NCBI GenBank assembly: GCA_046758845.1
Contig: JBHIBA010000033.1
Location: forward strand, 1 to 24,721
Direction: 5' to 3'
DNA length: 24,721 nucleotides
DNA from: JBHIBA01 sp046758845
GTDB lineage: Bacteria; UBA8248; JACPRG01; G963555815
Numbering within the stretch: the first letter of the stretch is position 1; every line of letters starts with the position of its first letter. The translations under genes were made by a program, and so were the position numbers. The notes under the pieces are model-generated. The model was not told the origin of the DNA. It worked only from the letters and a program-made list of their open reading frames with translations, and made no database searches. Positions 14,499 to 22,241 of the stretch are shown here, one piece after another.

Positions 14499-14827
14499 AG
14501 CTTTCTCCACATCAACGCGGAATTCTCTGAACTGTCGGCTTTTCATGGATTGGGGGGACCTGCCTCGCCGGTGGAATCCGGCGTAAGAGGGCCCACTCCC
14601 TTATCATGGTACCTCTGTTTCTAATCCTTGGGGCGCTATCCGTCTCCAACGCCATCCGAAGGGCAGCCGGAACAGCCCAATTGTCATCGTAGGCATTCAG
14701 GGCCCGCATGTCCCGGCGGCGGGAGAACCGCTGAACCCCCGGACGTCCCCCCTCTCCTCAATGTAGCGCCGACCACCGGCAGGGAAGGAACGGGAGACCC
14801 CCCCCACCCCTTCTCTCGTACCGGAAG
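14499..14827. other. Gap between convergent binding-protein genes; no gene seen
   Basis: This 329-base stretch separates two convergent paralogous genes. A weak 5-bp hairpin (GCCGG/CCGGC, 14567-14582) is the only structure found. A short minus-strand frame (14512-14709) has no recognisable family. Confidence 0.5.
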
Positions 14828-15844
14828 CTATTCCTTCGCCCCCTTGGGCAGGAAGCGGTTGGTGTAGAGATCGCCGACCGGAACTTCCTTCGAGATGCCA
14901 AGGCCGCCCAGGATAGCGTCGCGAGTGAATTTCATCTTGCCGGGGTTGATGTAGCCGATGCCGTGGGTCATGGTTCCCTCGGTCAGCATCGAGTTCATGG
15001 CGAGCTTCCATTTGAAGAGTTCCGATTCGTGGGTTCCCTGGGGGTAGACCTTGCGGAGGATGCGGACCGCTTGGTCGGGGTGTTTGGCAGCCCAGGCCAT
15101 CCCCTGAATGGAGGCGTGGACGAACCGCCGAACCTGGTCGGGGTTGTTCTGTATCCTCTCGTCCAGGGCGGTCAGGACAAGGGAATACAGGTTCACCCCC
15201 CAGTCGGCGAAGATGATCCGGCCGATTTTCTTCCCGAGCTTGTTTGCCTCCTCCACGAGGATGCGATCGGAGGCCGTGAACGTGGCGATGGAGTCCACCT
15301 TGCCGGCCAGCAGCGAGGGACGCATGCCGGAAGGAGGCATGCTCACCCATTTCACCTTCGCGGCGTTCACCTTGTTGACCTTGGCCAGAAGGGGGAAGAC
15401 CGTTCTCAGGGAGGACCAGACGGGGGCGCCGATGGTCCTGCCTTCCAGGTCCTTGGGGGTTTGAATGCCCGAGCCCTGCAGGGTGTAGATCACATTGAGG
15501 TCCTTGGCGTAGAAGACACCGATCGCCCGGACGGCAATGTCCTTCGCCCGGCCCTTGATGATCTCGCCCGCGTCCGCGAGACCGAATTCGGCGGCCTTGC
15601 CTGCAACCGCCTTTACCGTCTTGGCCGAGCCGAACCCCCGCATGAGGGTTACATCCAGGCCGGCCTTCTTGTAAAAACCCTTCTCCTTCGCCGAGAACCA
15701 AGCTGACTGCTGCCCGTCGGGAACCCAGTTGAGCATGAACTTCACGCTCTCAGCCGAGGCGCGTCCAAATGCACCCATCGACAGCGCAAAAACCGCCAAG
15801 AGAATGATGGACCTACGGAGAGGAAGGAAGCTGCCCTTTTTCAT
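14828..15844 (-). CDS. ABC transporter substrate-binding protein, NMT1/THI5-like (paralog)
   Basis: The product is 338 residues. A signal peptide (M-K-K, hydrophobic segment, A-S-A cleavage site) precedes K-F-M-L-N-W-V-P-D-G-Q-Q-S-A-W-F-S-A-K-E-K-G-F, the typical start of NMT1/THI5-like binding proteins. Shared wording with the 13488-14498 protein includes I-x-T-P-K-D-x-E-G, V-K-W-V, S-L-L-A-G-K-V-D and a C-terminal V-P-x-x-x-x-Y-T-N. The two are therefore diverged paralogs in convergent orientation. GGAG seven bases before the ATG at 15844 decides the start over the longer frame to 15886. Like its partner it has no transport genes beside it. Confidence 0.88.
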   Translation of the reverse strand: MKKGSFLPLRRSIILLAVFALSMGAFGRASAESVKFMLNWVPDGQQSAWFSAKEKGFYKKAGLDVTLMRGFGSAKTVKAVAGKAAEFGLADAGEIIKGRAKDIAVRAIGVFYAKDLNVIYTLQGSGIQTPKDLEGRTIGAPVWSSLRTVFPLLAKVNKVNAAKVKWVSMPPSGMRPSLLAGKVDSIATFTASDRILVEEANKLGKKIGRIIFADWGVNLYSLVLTALDERIQNNPDQVRRFVHASIQGMAWAAKHPDQAVRILRKVYPQGTHESELFKWKLAMNSMLTEGTMTHGIGYINPGKMKFTRDAILGGLGISKEVPVGDLYTNRFLPKGAKE

Positions 15845-16015
15845 CTCGTTTCTCCTCGTAATTGGTGGCAAGACGCTGTCCTGCACGGCCGCCGCGTATT
15901 TTCCCGTCTTGCGACGACCGCCGGGGGGTGGCCTGAAGAATTGTCTCCTATTCCGATTATTTCTTGTTCCTCATGTGTACTTGTCGATGCCTAACCTTCA
16001 TCGCTTGAGGCAAGC

Positions 16016-16516
16016 TTACTGAAAGTTAAGATTGAAACCTGTCATCCCGTGTTGGCCACCATAAGAGTAAAATGTGATTGTTAGAAGGCCCCGGGTAAAC
16101 GCTGTGTTCAGGAACTCTACCTGATAGATAAGATCGAACCAATCGCGGCCATCACGTCTGCCATTGTGTTGATAATGAGAGTAGTAACCGTCCTTGATTT
16201 GGCCAACCTGTTTTCGCAAGAGTCCGACTATTTTGGCCAAATGCTCGCGTGTCACTTCGAACTTTGCGTAGCTGTCTATCATCGCATAGATTCCATCGGC
16301 ATTCTCTGCGTTGAATTGGGTCTGGAACTCTTTGAAAATTCTCTCACGTTCGGTATTCGAAAGGGTGTCAGGTAATTTCAGAACCTTCTCACCTTGGCCA
16401 TCACTCTCCTGTGGATCTCTCGTGGCTAACCACAAAGTCAGAACGAGGTTCAGCGCGAGAAGGGTTATGATGATATAAAGCAAGGGATGTGCCGAACGCT
16501 CTCTTTCTTCCTTCAA
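16016..16516 (-). CDS. Unrecognised small membrane-anchored protein
   Basis: I do not recognise this family. The 166 residues begin with a charged stretch (K-E-E-R-E-R), then one hydrophobic segment (about 12-30, L-L-Y-I-I-I-T-L-L-A-L-N-L-V-L). A soluble part follows with a helix (N-T-E-R-E-R-I-F-K-E-F-Q-T-Q-F-N) and a beta-rich end (F-D-L-I-Y-Q-V-E-F-L-N...L-L-T-I-T-F-Y-S-Y-G-G). The helix-then-sheet order could be an NTF2-like fold, which is inference. The start is TTG at 16516, supported by GGAGG five bases upstream and by overlap (ATTGA) with the stop of the preceding frame. Base composition is richer in A+T than neighbouring genes. Confidence 0.65.
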   Translation of the reverse strand: MKEERERSAHPLLYIIITLLALNLVLTLWLATRDPQESDGQGEKVLKLPDTLSNTERERIFKEFQTQFNAENADGIYAMIDSYAKFEVTREHLAKIVGLLRKQVGQIKDGYYSHYQHNGRRDGRDWFDLIYQVEFLNTAFTRGLLTITFYSYGGQHGMTGFNLNFQ

Positions 16517-17019
16517 TGGAACCTCCGAAATCCATCCCTTTGGTTTGATCCAGGATTCCGCAATCTGACTGCTTCATGGAAGCATGCGCGACGGTCATTG
16601 CCGTTTGCGCAGTGAAGCAATAGTTGCCGGGCACCGGACAGCGGGCGGCTGTCGGAGGCGATATTATGCTGCAAAAAAACAGCCGCAAAGACCTGGGCCT
16701 TTCGTCGGGCCCCGAGTCCCGGATGAAAAAGCCCTGGCAGGGATCTGTATTCGTGCAGGTTGTTTGCAGTATCACAAAGGGTCCGAAGCCTGTCAAGCCG
16801 AAATTTCGTACGCTCGTTCGGGCAGAATCCTGCTCCCGAATTAGGCAGCGAGGCATAGTTCTCAGACCGACAATGGCCGTGGGGGTGGCGCAGGTAGTGA
16901 TTGTGGGAGTTCGCCAAGACATCCACCTTTCGCTCTAACAGATTGGCAGACACGGATACCCACGAGAGCAGGGCTTCCGTTGCCTCTTCATTCTCCTGCC
17001 TTTTCCCCTGATCAGCCAT
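16513..17019 (-). CDS. Unrecognised hypothetical protein coupled to the membrane-anchored one
   Basis: This is a 168-residue frame without a recognised domain. The first 40 residues look like a normal helical protein (Q-E-N-E-E-A-T-E-A-L-L-S-W-V-S-V-S-A-N-L-L-E-R-K-V-D-V). The rest is rich in His, Arg, Asn and Cys, and an overlapping frame (16401-16922) is also open, so it may be frameshifted or not real. For it: third codon positions are mostly G or C in the first part, and its TGA overlaps the TTG start of the next gene as in coupled pairs. Against it: GGGAGG touches the ATG directly, which is poor spacing, and the composition is odd. Confidence 0.35.
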   Translation of the reverse strand: MADQGKRQENEEATEALLSWVSVSANLLERKVDVLANSHNHYLRHPHGHCRSENYASLPNSGAGFCPNERTKFRLDRLRTLCDTANNLHEYRSLPGLFHPGLGARRKAQVFAAVFLQHNIASDSRPLSGARQLLLHCANGNDRRACFHEAVRLRNPGSNQRDGFRRFH

Positions 17020-17050
17020 CCTCCCTTTAGATGGACATCGTCCCGAGACG

Positions 17051-17071
17051 GAGGGGCAATTTCGGCCCCTC
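17051..17071 (-). terminator. Hairpin downstream of the alpha/beta hydrolase gene
   Basis: GAGGGGC (17051-17057) pairs with GCCCCTC (17065-17071) around a seven-base loop, 25 bases past the hydrolase stop. There is no strong T-run after it on the minus strand, so termination is plausible but not certain. Confidence 0.4.
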
Positions 17072-17095
17072 AATGATTTGCGGTGCGTCATCAAT

Positions 17096-17833
17096 TTATC
17101 CGCCCATTCGAATGATGGTTTCCGCGCAGGCTTCAGGCTCCGAGAACATCACTTCGTGGCAGGTATCGATCTCGGCGTAGGTGTGTTTGATCCGGCTCGA
17201 CATCTTCGGATGCCACCAGCCGTCAGGGAGGGCCTTGTCTCGCTTGCAAAAGACATAGGACATAGGAAGATCCATCCCGTAAAAGTTTTTCAGATCGACC
17301 TTCTGGGTGTAGGGATGATACGGGGTCGGAGTGAGCTTCCGGTAAGCCGCCTTCGCTTTGTCCACATCCATTCCGTTGGCGAAGAACTCGAGAAAGACGT
17401 TCTCGGGGAACATGACCGTGTTGTCCGGGCTTTGACCGGCCAAATCGGCAAAGAGCGTTTGCTGCTCGGGGGGGCAATTATCGACCAGAGATTCGCCGTC
17501 TTGCAGGACGAACGCCGAGAGAAAAATGAGATGTGAAAGGCGTTCTGGGATGCGTTCGGCCACCTTGGGGATCACGATCCCCGCCATGCTATGGCCCACC
17601 AGGACAACATTCTTCAGATCTCCCTTCTCGATAAAGCCGACCACGGCGCTGGGATAATCCTCGTAGCGAACCTTGGGACGCTCCGGGATTCTTGCCCCAT
17701 GACCAGGAAGATCCAGTGTGTAGGCCTTTTTGCCCCTCTTCTCGATGTGCGAGATGACCTCTTCCCAGCAGAAAGCGCCGTGACAAGAGCCGTGCACCAG
17801 CAGGTAGGCCTTCTCACTGTTTTCTCCAGCCAT
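17096..17833 (-). CDS. Alpha/beta hydrolase, SABP2/methylesterase-like
   Basis: The product is 245 residues of the alpha/beta-hydrolase fold, similar in layout to plant-type methylesterases and hydroxynitrile lyases. L-L-V-H-G-S-C-H-G-A-F-C-W gives the oxyanion region, G-H-S82-M-A-G the nucleophile elbow, K-R-D199 the acid and T-C-H226-E-V the catalytic His. The triad is complete. There is no signal peptide, so it acts in the cytoplasm, probably on an ester. GGGAG lies about nine bases before the ATG. It follows the acetamidase gene by 75 bases on the same strand and may be the last gene of the ABC-importer operon. Confidence 0.88.
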   Translation of the reverse strand: MAGENSEKAYLLVHGSCHGAFCWEEVISHIEKRGKKAYTLDLPGHGARIPERPKVRYEDYPSAVVGFIEKGDLKNVVLVGHSMAGIVIPKVAERIPERLSHLIFLSAFVLQDGESLVDNCPPEQQTLFADLAGQSPDNTVMFPENVFLEFFANGMDVDKAKAAYRKLTPTPYHPYTQKVDLKNFYGMDLPMSYVFCKRDKALPDGWWHPKMSSRIKHTYAEIDTCHEVMFSEPEACAETIIRMGG

Positions 17834-17908
17834 TTCAACGATCTCCCTTGACGCGCGGATTCCCTGTTGAGGGATCTTGAATCGGCAGCAAGGAGGGCGC
17901 GGGATTCC

Positions 17909-18850
17909 TCAGTCGGAGAAGATCGCCTTGGGCAGCACGGCGTGGATGCCCTTGTTCCCGTCCACGAGCTGGGTGACGCGCAGGTCTGCCGCCAGACTGC
18001 AGAGGGTGTAGGCGTCCTCGGGCGAGAGCCCCGCAGTCTCTGCCAGGAGGGAGATCATTTCCCGCAGGGCCCGTTCGGCCGCGTCGTCCAGGTCCGGATC
18101 GAAGCCCATCGTGATGTAGTGGGTCGGGGATTCCGCGCGGGGGATTCGCAGGGAGAGGTCTTTGCGGACGATGAGGTCAAAGGTTCCCGTCATGCACGTC
18201 TCGATGGCCGTCAGGCAGACCTCGCCGTCCCCCTGAACGCCGTGTCCGTCCCCCGCTGAGAACAGCGCCCCCTTGTTCCAGATGGGAAGGTAGAGGGTCG
18301 TTCCCGCCACGAGGTCCTTGTTGTCCATGTTGCCCCCGTGCTCCCTCGGTTGAAAGGATGGAATTCGTCCGTAATTCGCCGGCGGGGCCACGCCGAGGAT
18401 CCCGAAGAACGGACTCAGCGGAAGACGCCCCCCCCAGGGCAGGTCGGCGACCATGGCCTCTCGGTCGAGGGGGATGTGGATGCGGCGGAGCTTTGGGAAA
18501 TCCTCCGGCAGCGTCCCTAGAAGCGGCATGATGAGATTCCAGCCCCAGTCCTGGCGCAGCGTGCAGTCGAGAATTCGGACCTCCAGGGCGTCGCCCGGCT
18601 CAGCCCCATTCACCCAGACGGGTCCTGTCATCAAATGAGGGCCGGGACCCCGCTCGCACTTGGCGAGAACCTCGCGATGCTCCGGAAGAACCTCGAACGG
18701 CCCGGGCGGCAGGTCTTCGGGCTCGCCCGACAAGCAGTGGATCGTGACCCGGTCGCCCGAGTCGAGCCGGAGAACGGGGGGGAGGGACGCATCGAAAAAC
18801 CCCCAGTGAACGGTCTCGGGCGAGGCGTGAAGTTCGTGTTGAGCGGGCAT
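17909..18850 (-). CDS. Acetamidase/formamidase family protein
   Basis: The product is 313 residues of the FmdA/AmdA family, which hydrolyse short amides such as formamide or acetamide to the acid and ammonia. Marks are W-G-F-F-D near the N-terminus, a D-S-G-D-R-V-T-I-H strand, G-P-V-W-V-N-G-A-E-P-G-D-A-L-E-V, P-R-E-H-G-G-N-M-D, and L-F-S-A-G-D-G-H-G-V-Q-G-D-G-E-V. The last two are the metal and active-site segments. The ATG at 18850 has GGGGGAGAG upstream and lies 14 bases after the second permease gene, so it is cotranscribed with the importer. The context suggests the importer brings in an amide that this enzyme cleaves. Confidence 0.92.
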   Translation of the reverse strand: MPAQHELHASPETVHWGFFDASLPPVLRLDSGDRVTIHCLSGEPEDLPPGPFEVLPEHREVLAKCERGPGPHLMTGPVWVNGAEPGDALEVRILDCTLRQDWGWNLIMPLLGTLPEDFPKLRRIHIPLDREAMVADLPWGGRLPLSPFFGILGVAPPANYGRIPSFQPREHGGNMDNKDLVAGTTLYLPIWNKGALFSAGDGHGVQGDGEVCLTAIETCMTGTFDLIVRKDLSLRIPRAESPTHYITMGFDPDLDDAAERALREMISLLAETAGLSPEDAYTLCSLAADLRVTQLVDGNKGIHAVLPKAIFSD

Positions 18851-18864
18851 GGCCTTCTCTCCCC

Positions 18865-19716
18865 CTATCCTTTGACGGCTCCCATCGTAAGTCCACGAAC
18901 GACGTGTTTCTGCACCACGAACACCAGGGCCAGAATCGGCAGGATGACGACACTTCCGATGGCCGCGATCTCCCCCCACTCCACACCGCGCTGGTTGATC
19001 AAGGAAGGGATGACGACGGGCAGGGTTTTCACATCTCCTCCCCCTAGGATCAGGGCGTAGAGAAACTCGTTCCAGGAGAAGATGAAACAAAAGATGGCGG
19101 CGGCAACGATTCCAGAGCGCGCCAGCGGCAGCGTCACCCGGGTCAGCGCCTGCCATCGGGTGTACCCGTCGATCATCGAGCTCTCTTCCAGCTCGATGGG
19201 GATGTCTTTGAAGAAACCGCGCAAAACCCAGATGTAGAAGGAGAGGTTGAACGTCAGGTGGGCCAGGATGATGCCAGTGTACGTGTTGAGGAGTCTGAGG
19301 TTCGCAAACGTCAGATAAAAGGGGATCGCCAGGGAAATGGCCGGCGCCATTCGGGTGGACAAAATGTACATAAAGATGTCGTTGCTCCGCCAGATCCGGA
19401 AGCGCGCGAAGCTATAGGCGGCGGGCGTTCCGATGAGGATGACCAGTAGGGTCGTCGAGACCGACACGAAGATCGAGTTGAGGAAGTTGGCGCCGAACCC
19501 CTTCTCCCCGAACGCGTCCAGGTAATGGTCCGTAATGGGCGTGAAGAACCAGACGGTGGGCGTTGCATACATGATGTTGTCCGGCTTGACGCTGCTGACC
19601 AGCATCCAGATGTAAGGGAACAGGGAATTGGCGACGACGGCGCAGATCAGGATTCCGAGAATCCAGGACCTGAGCTTCCCCGATCCATTCGATGGACGCC
19701 TGCCTGCTTGCACCAC
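18865..19716 (-). CDS. ABC transporter permease, MalG-type (carbohydrate uptake family 1)
   Basis: About 283 residues form a multi-span inner-membrane permease. The EAA loop that docks the ATPase is E-E-S-S-M-I-D-G-Y-T-R-W-Q-A-L-T-R-V-T-L-P-L-A. F-P-Y-I-W-M-L-V-S-S-V-K near the N-terminus and F-S-W-N-E-F-L-Y-A-L are typical of MalG partners. The GTG at 19716 is chosen for AAGGGGGG eight bases upstream; codons further upstream lie inside the neighbouring permease gene. The family is named for sugar importers, but adjacent genes suggest an amide or ester substrate. Confidence 0.92.
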   Translation of the reverse strand: MVQAGRRPSNGSGKLRSWILGILICAVVANSLFPYIWMLVSSVKPDNIMYATPTVWFFTPITDHYLDAFGEKGFGANFLNSIFVSVSTTLLVILIGTPAAYSFARFRIWRSNDIFMYILSTRMAPAISLAIPFYLTFANLRLLNTYTGIILAHLTFNLSFYIWVLRGFFKDIPIELEESSMIDGYTRWQALTRVTLPLARSGIVAAAIFCFIFSWNEFLYALILGGGDVKTLPVVIPSLINQRGVEWGEIAAIGSVVILPILALVFVVQKHVVRGLTMGAVKG

Positions 19717-19729
19717 GGAATGTCCCCCC

Positions 19730-20659
19730 TTAGAAGACCCTGAAGCGCTTCTGCAGAATCGTGAACAAGATTCCGAAGATGATGAAGAAGAGCAAGAAGA
19801 TGACCACCGCAAGGGCGGAGCTTTCTCCCAGCTTCCAGTATTCGAAATTGAACCGGTAGGCAAAAATCGAGATAGATTCGGTCGAAACGCCCGGACCGCC
19901 CTTCGTCAGAATGTAGATGGTGTCGAAAATCTTGAAGGCGTCGATGAGGCGGATGAGCAGCATCACCAGGATGAACGGGCTCAGCATCGGCAGGGTTAGG
20001 TGCCAGAAGATCTGCCAGGCCGACGCCCCATCTACAGCCGCCGCCTCGTAGGGCCTTTGGGGAAGCCCGCCCAGCCCTGCCAGGAAGACCAAGAACATGA
20101 AGGGCGTCCACTCCCACACGTCGATGCCGATGATGGCCGTCAGCGCCCATCCCGGCGATCCGAAAATGGAGGTCTCCGTGAACAGGCCCAGCTTGTAAAA
20201 GAGGTTGAACGTGAGAAACCCCCAGGGCGATGCCAGCAGGATCTTCCACATGACGGCAATCGCGATGGGTGCGAGAACCGTCGGGATGATCGTCACCGTG
20301 ACAGCCAAACGCTTGAGAGGAAAGTGCCGGTTGAACAGGTAGGCGATGGCAAAGCCCAGGATGAGTTCGATAGGTACGGAGGTGAGAACGATGAAAGCCG
20401 TCGTCTTGAGTGAGGTAAAGAAGACCGATTCGGAGAACAGGGTGCGGTAATTCTCCAGGCCGATAAACCCTCCGGCGGTTCCGAGCTTTCGGAAATCAAG
20501 CTTCCGGAAGCTGAGGATGATCATGTACACGAAGGGATACATGCCCACCAAGAGCAGCGCCAGCAGGCTCGGCGAGAGGAGAAGGTAAGGGTAACCGGCG
20601 CGCTTAAAGCGCTCCATCCTTCGATTGACTTGAATCAATTTCTCGGCTTCAACCGCCAT
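19730..20659 (-). CDS. ABC transporter permease, MalF-type
   Basis: About 309 residues form a six-span permease. The N-terminus Y-P-Y-L-L-L-S-P-S-L-L-A-L-L-L-V-G-M-Y-P-F and G-L-E-N-Y-R-T-L-F are typical of MalF/UgpA-type subunits. The EAA loop is Y-E-A-A-A-V-D-G-A-S-A-W-Q-I-F-W-H-L-T-L-P-M-L. The ATG at 20659 (M-A-V-E-A-E-K) is preferred to one at 20686, because the latter abuts a 15-bp inverted repeat that would hide its ribosome site. The stop is 13 bases before the second permease's start. Confidence 0.9.
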   Translation of the reverse strand: MAVEAEKLIQVNRRMERFKRAGYPYLLLSPSLLALLLVGMYPFVYMIILSFRKLDFRKLGTAGGFIGLENYRTLFSESVFFTSLKTTAFIVLTSVPIELILGFAIAYLFNRHFPLKRLAVTVTIIPTVLAPIAIAVMWKILLASPWGFLTFNLFYKLGLFTETSIFGSPGWALTAIIGIDVWEWTPFMFLVFLAGLGGLPQRPYEAAAVDGASAWQIFWHLTLPMLSPFILVMLLIRLIDAFKIFDTIYILTKGGPGVSTESISIFAYRFNFEYWKLGESSALAVVIFLLFFIIFGILFTILQKRFRVF

Positions 20660-20686
20660 ACCCCGGGCCTTTTCAAGATGAAACAT

Positions 20687-20718
20687 AGAGGAAGGGGAGC
20701 GTCCGCTCCCCTTCCTCT
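20687..20718 (-). promoter_or_regulatory. Strong intercistronic hairpin between binding-protein and permease genes
   Basis: AGAGGAAGGGGAGCG (20687-20701) and CGCTCCCCTTCCTCT (20704-20718) are perfect reverse complements; about 14 pairs can form around a four-base loop. No T-run follows on the minus strand. Such hairpins after binding-protein genes commonly protect the upstream mRNA or cut read-through, so that binding protein outnumbers permease. Confidence 0.7.
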
Positions 20719-20749
20719 GGGTTCTCCTTGGCCGCCGTTCAGGGACAGC

Positions 20750-22186
20750 CTACCGAGCAAACTGATTCACGGTCGGCTGACCCGGATTGATGGGTCCTTT
20801 GGGATGCACCTTCACGGCCATCGCTTGAATCTTTTCCATCGCTTGCTCCACGGTTTGCCGGCCGGCCGCCGCTTCGGTGATCTGGATCGTGATCTCCTCG
20901 CGAAGCTGGGCGTAATTTGAAAAGCCGGGGTCGAACCAACCGTGTTTCATGGAGACCATGGCGGGTGCGTAGACGGGGTGGCTCTTCACAAAAGGAAGCT
21001 CCAGCGAGGACTTCCGCAAGACCAGGCCATGCCCCGGCCCTTCGATCCATTTCTTCTGCGTTTCCTTGGAGGACATCCACTGCATGAACAGATAGGCCGC
21101 CCGCGGGTTTTTGCTGTACTTGCTGATCACCATCGGCTCTCCCTCACCCCAGCCGCTGGGCGGAATGCCTTCCCTTAGAACGGGCACCGAGGCGTAGGTG
21201 TAAACACCGACGGCCTTTGAGATTTTGGGGATGTCAATGGCGAAGGCGAAATCAATCCAATTCAAGGACTGGGCGATGTTCCCCTTCGTCATCAGGACAA
21301 ACAGGTCAATGAACCCGGCCTCCGAGACGCCGGGCGGCGCGAAAGGGCGCAGGTTCAGCCACCACTTGGTGGCGTCAACGACCTTCTTCTGATTGAAGGT
21401 CGGGCGTCCTTCTTTGTCATAGAGTTTAATGCCCCATCCGTTGAGGATGTTATACCATTCCCACGTCAGGGACATCTCCCGCTTGCCCACCAAGCCGACG
21501 CCGTAGATGTTGCCCGTGAGGACCTTACCGGCGGTTTTTTCTCCCTTTTTCCGGGTGAAGAACTCGGCGATGTCCCGGAACATCTTATACGTCTTGGCAG
21601 GACCCAGCTCGTAGCCGTATTTCTTCTTGAAGGCGGTCTTCTCTTCGGGGTGATTGAACCAGTCCTTCCGGTACCAGTAAACCATTTGGAAGTTGTAAGT
21701 CGGGAAGCAGGCCCGCTTTTCTCCTTCGAAAAGACAGTTGTCATCCCAAAGGGGCTGAAGAAAATCGTCCGGATCCAGGTCGGGGTCGCGCAGCTTCGGG
21801 TCGTTCATGAGGTCGTTGATCCAACGGACGTGACCGTTGCCTGCCCAGTCCTCCGCGCGGGTGTGGTGCATTTGAAGCAAATCGAAGTGTCCGGTTCTGG
21901 AGTAGAGATCGGCGTCTCCCTTCGCATCCCACTCCGCGTGCGTATATTTTTCCACTTTGACCTTGATGCCCGTCCGTTTCGAGAAAGTCTCGATCAGTGG
22001 AAGATACCCCTCGATGACCGGGACCATGGCGATACCCACCCTCAAGGTCGTGCCTTTGTAGGGCTTGGCCGCCTCTTCCAGAGACCAACTCCATGCGGAC
22101 CCGCTCAGGACCAGTGCCCAGACGGCCACCAGTGCGAAAACGGATGCGCCTTTCCACCATCCCGCTGTTCCAATCTTTCCTTTCAT
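20750..22186 (-). CDS. ABC transporter substrate-binding protein of the amide/ester operon
   Basis: The product is 478 residues, a large extracellular solute-binding protein of the MalE-like group. The signal peptide (K-G-K, hydrophobic stretch about 15-32, cleavage near S-W-S) leads to G-T-T-L-R-V-G-I-A-M-V-P-V-I-E-G-Y-L, then E-K-Y-T-H-A-E-W and G-H-F-D-L-L-Q-M. The C-terminal helices read A-A-Y-L-F-M-Q-W-M-S-S-K-E-T-Q-K-K-W. GGAGGGGG six bases before the ATG at 22186 decides the start. It lies 55 bases after the second ATPase gene. The ligand is unknown; flanking acetamidase and esterase genes hint at an amide or ester rather than a sugar. Confidence 0.9.
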   Translation of the reverse strand: MKGKIGTAGWWKGASVFALVAVWALVLSGSAWSWSLEEAAKPYKGTTLRVGIAMVPVIEGYLPLIETFSKRTGIKVKVEKYTHAEWDAKGDADLYSRTGHFDLLQMHHTRAEDWAGNGHVRWINDLMNDPKLRDPDLDPDDFLQPLWDDNCLFEGEKRACFPTYNFQMVYWYRKDWFNHPEEKTAFKKKYGYELGPAKTYKMFRDIAEFFTRKKGEKTAGKVLTGNIYGVGLVGKREMSLTWEWYNILNGWGIKLYDKEGRPTFNQKKVVDATKWWLNLRPFAPPGVSEAGFIDLFVLMTKGNIAQSLNWIDFAFAIDIPKISKAVGVYTYASVPVLREGIPPSGWGEGEPMVISKYSKNPRAAYLFMQWMSSKETQKKWIEGPGHGLVLRKSSLELPFVKSHPVYAPAMVSMKHGWFDPGFSNYAQLREEITIQITEAAAGRQTVEQAMEKIQAMAVKVHPKGPINPGQPTVNQFAR

Positions 22187-22241
22187 GTTTACCCCCTCCA
22201 CAAAGGTTGTTCTTGTGCGGCTAGGCCGCTGAGCGTGGTGA

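Noticed and set aside
14697..15701. Long minus-strand frame of 334 codons within the second NMT1-type gene
   Set aside because: It is Gly/Arg/Pro-rich, shifted by one frame from a clear binding protein with a signal peptide.
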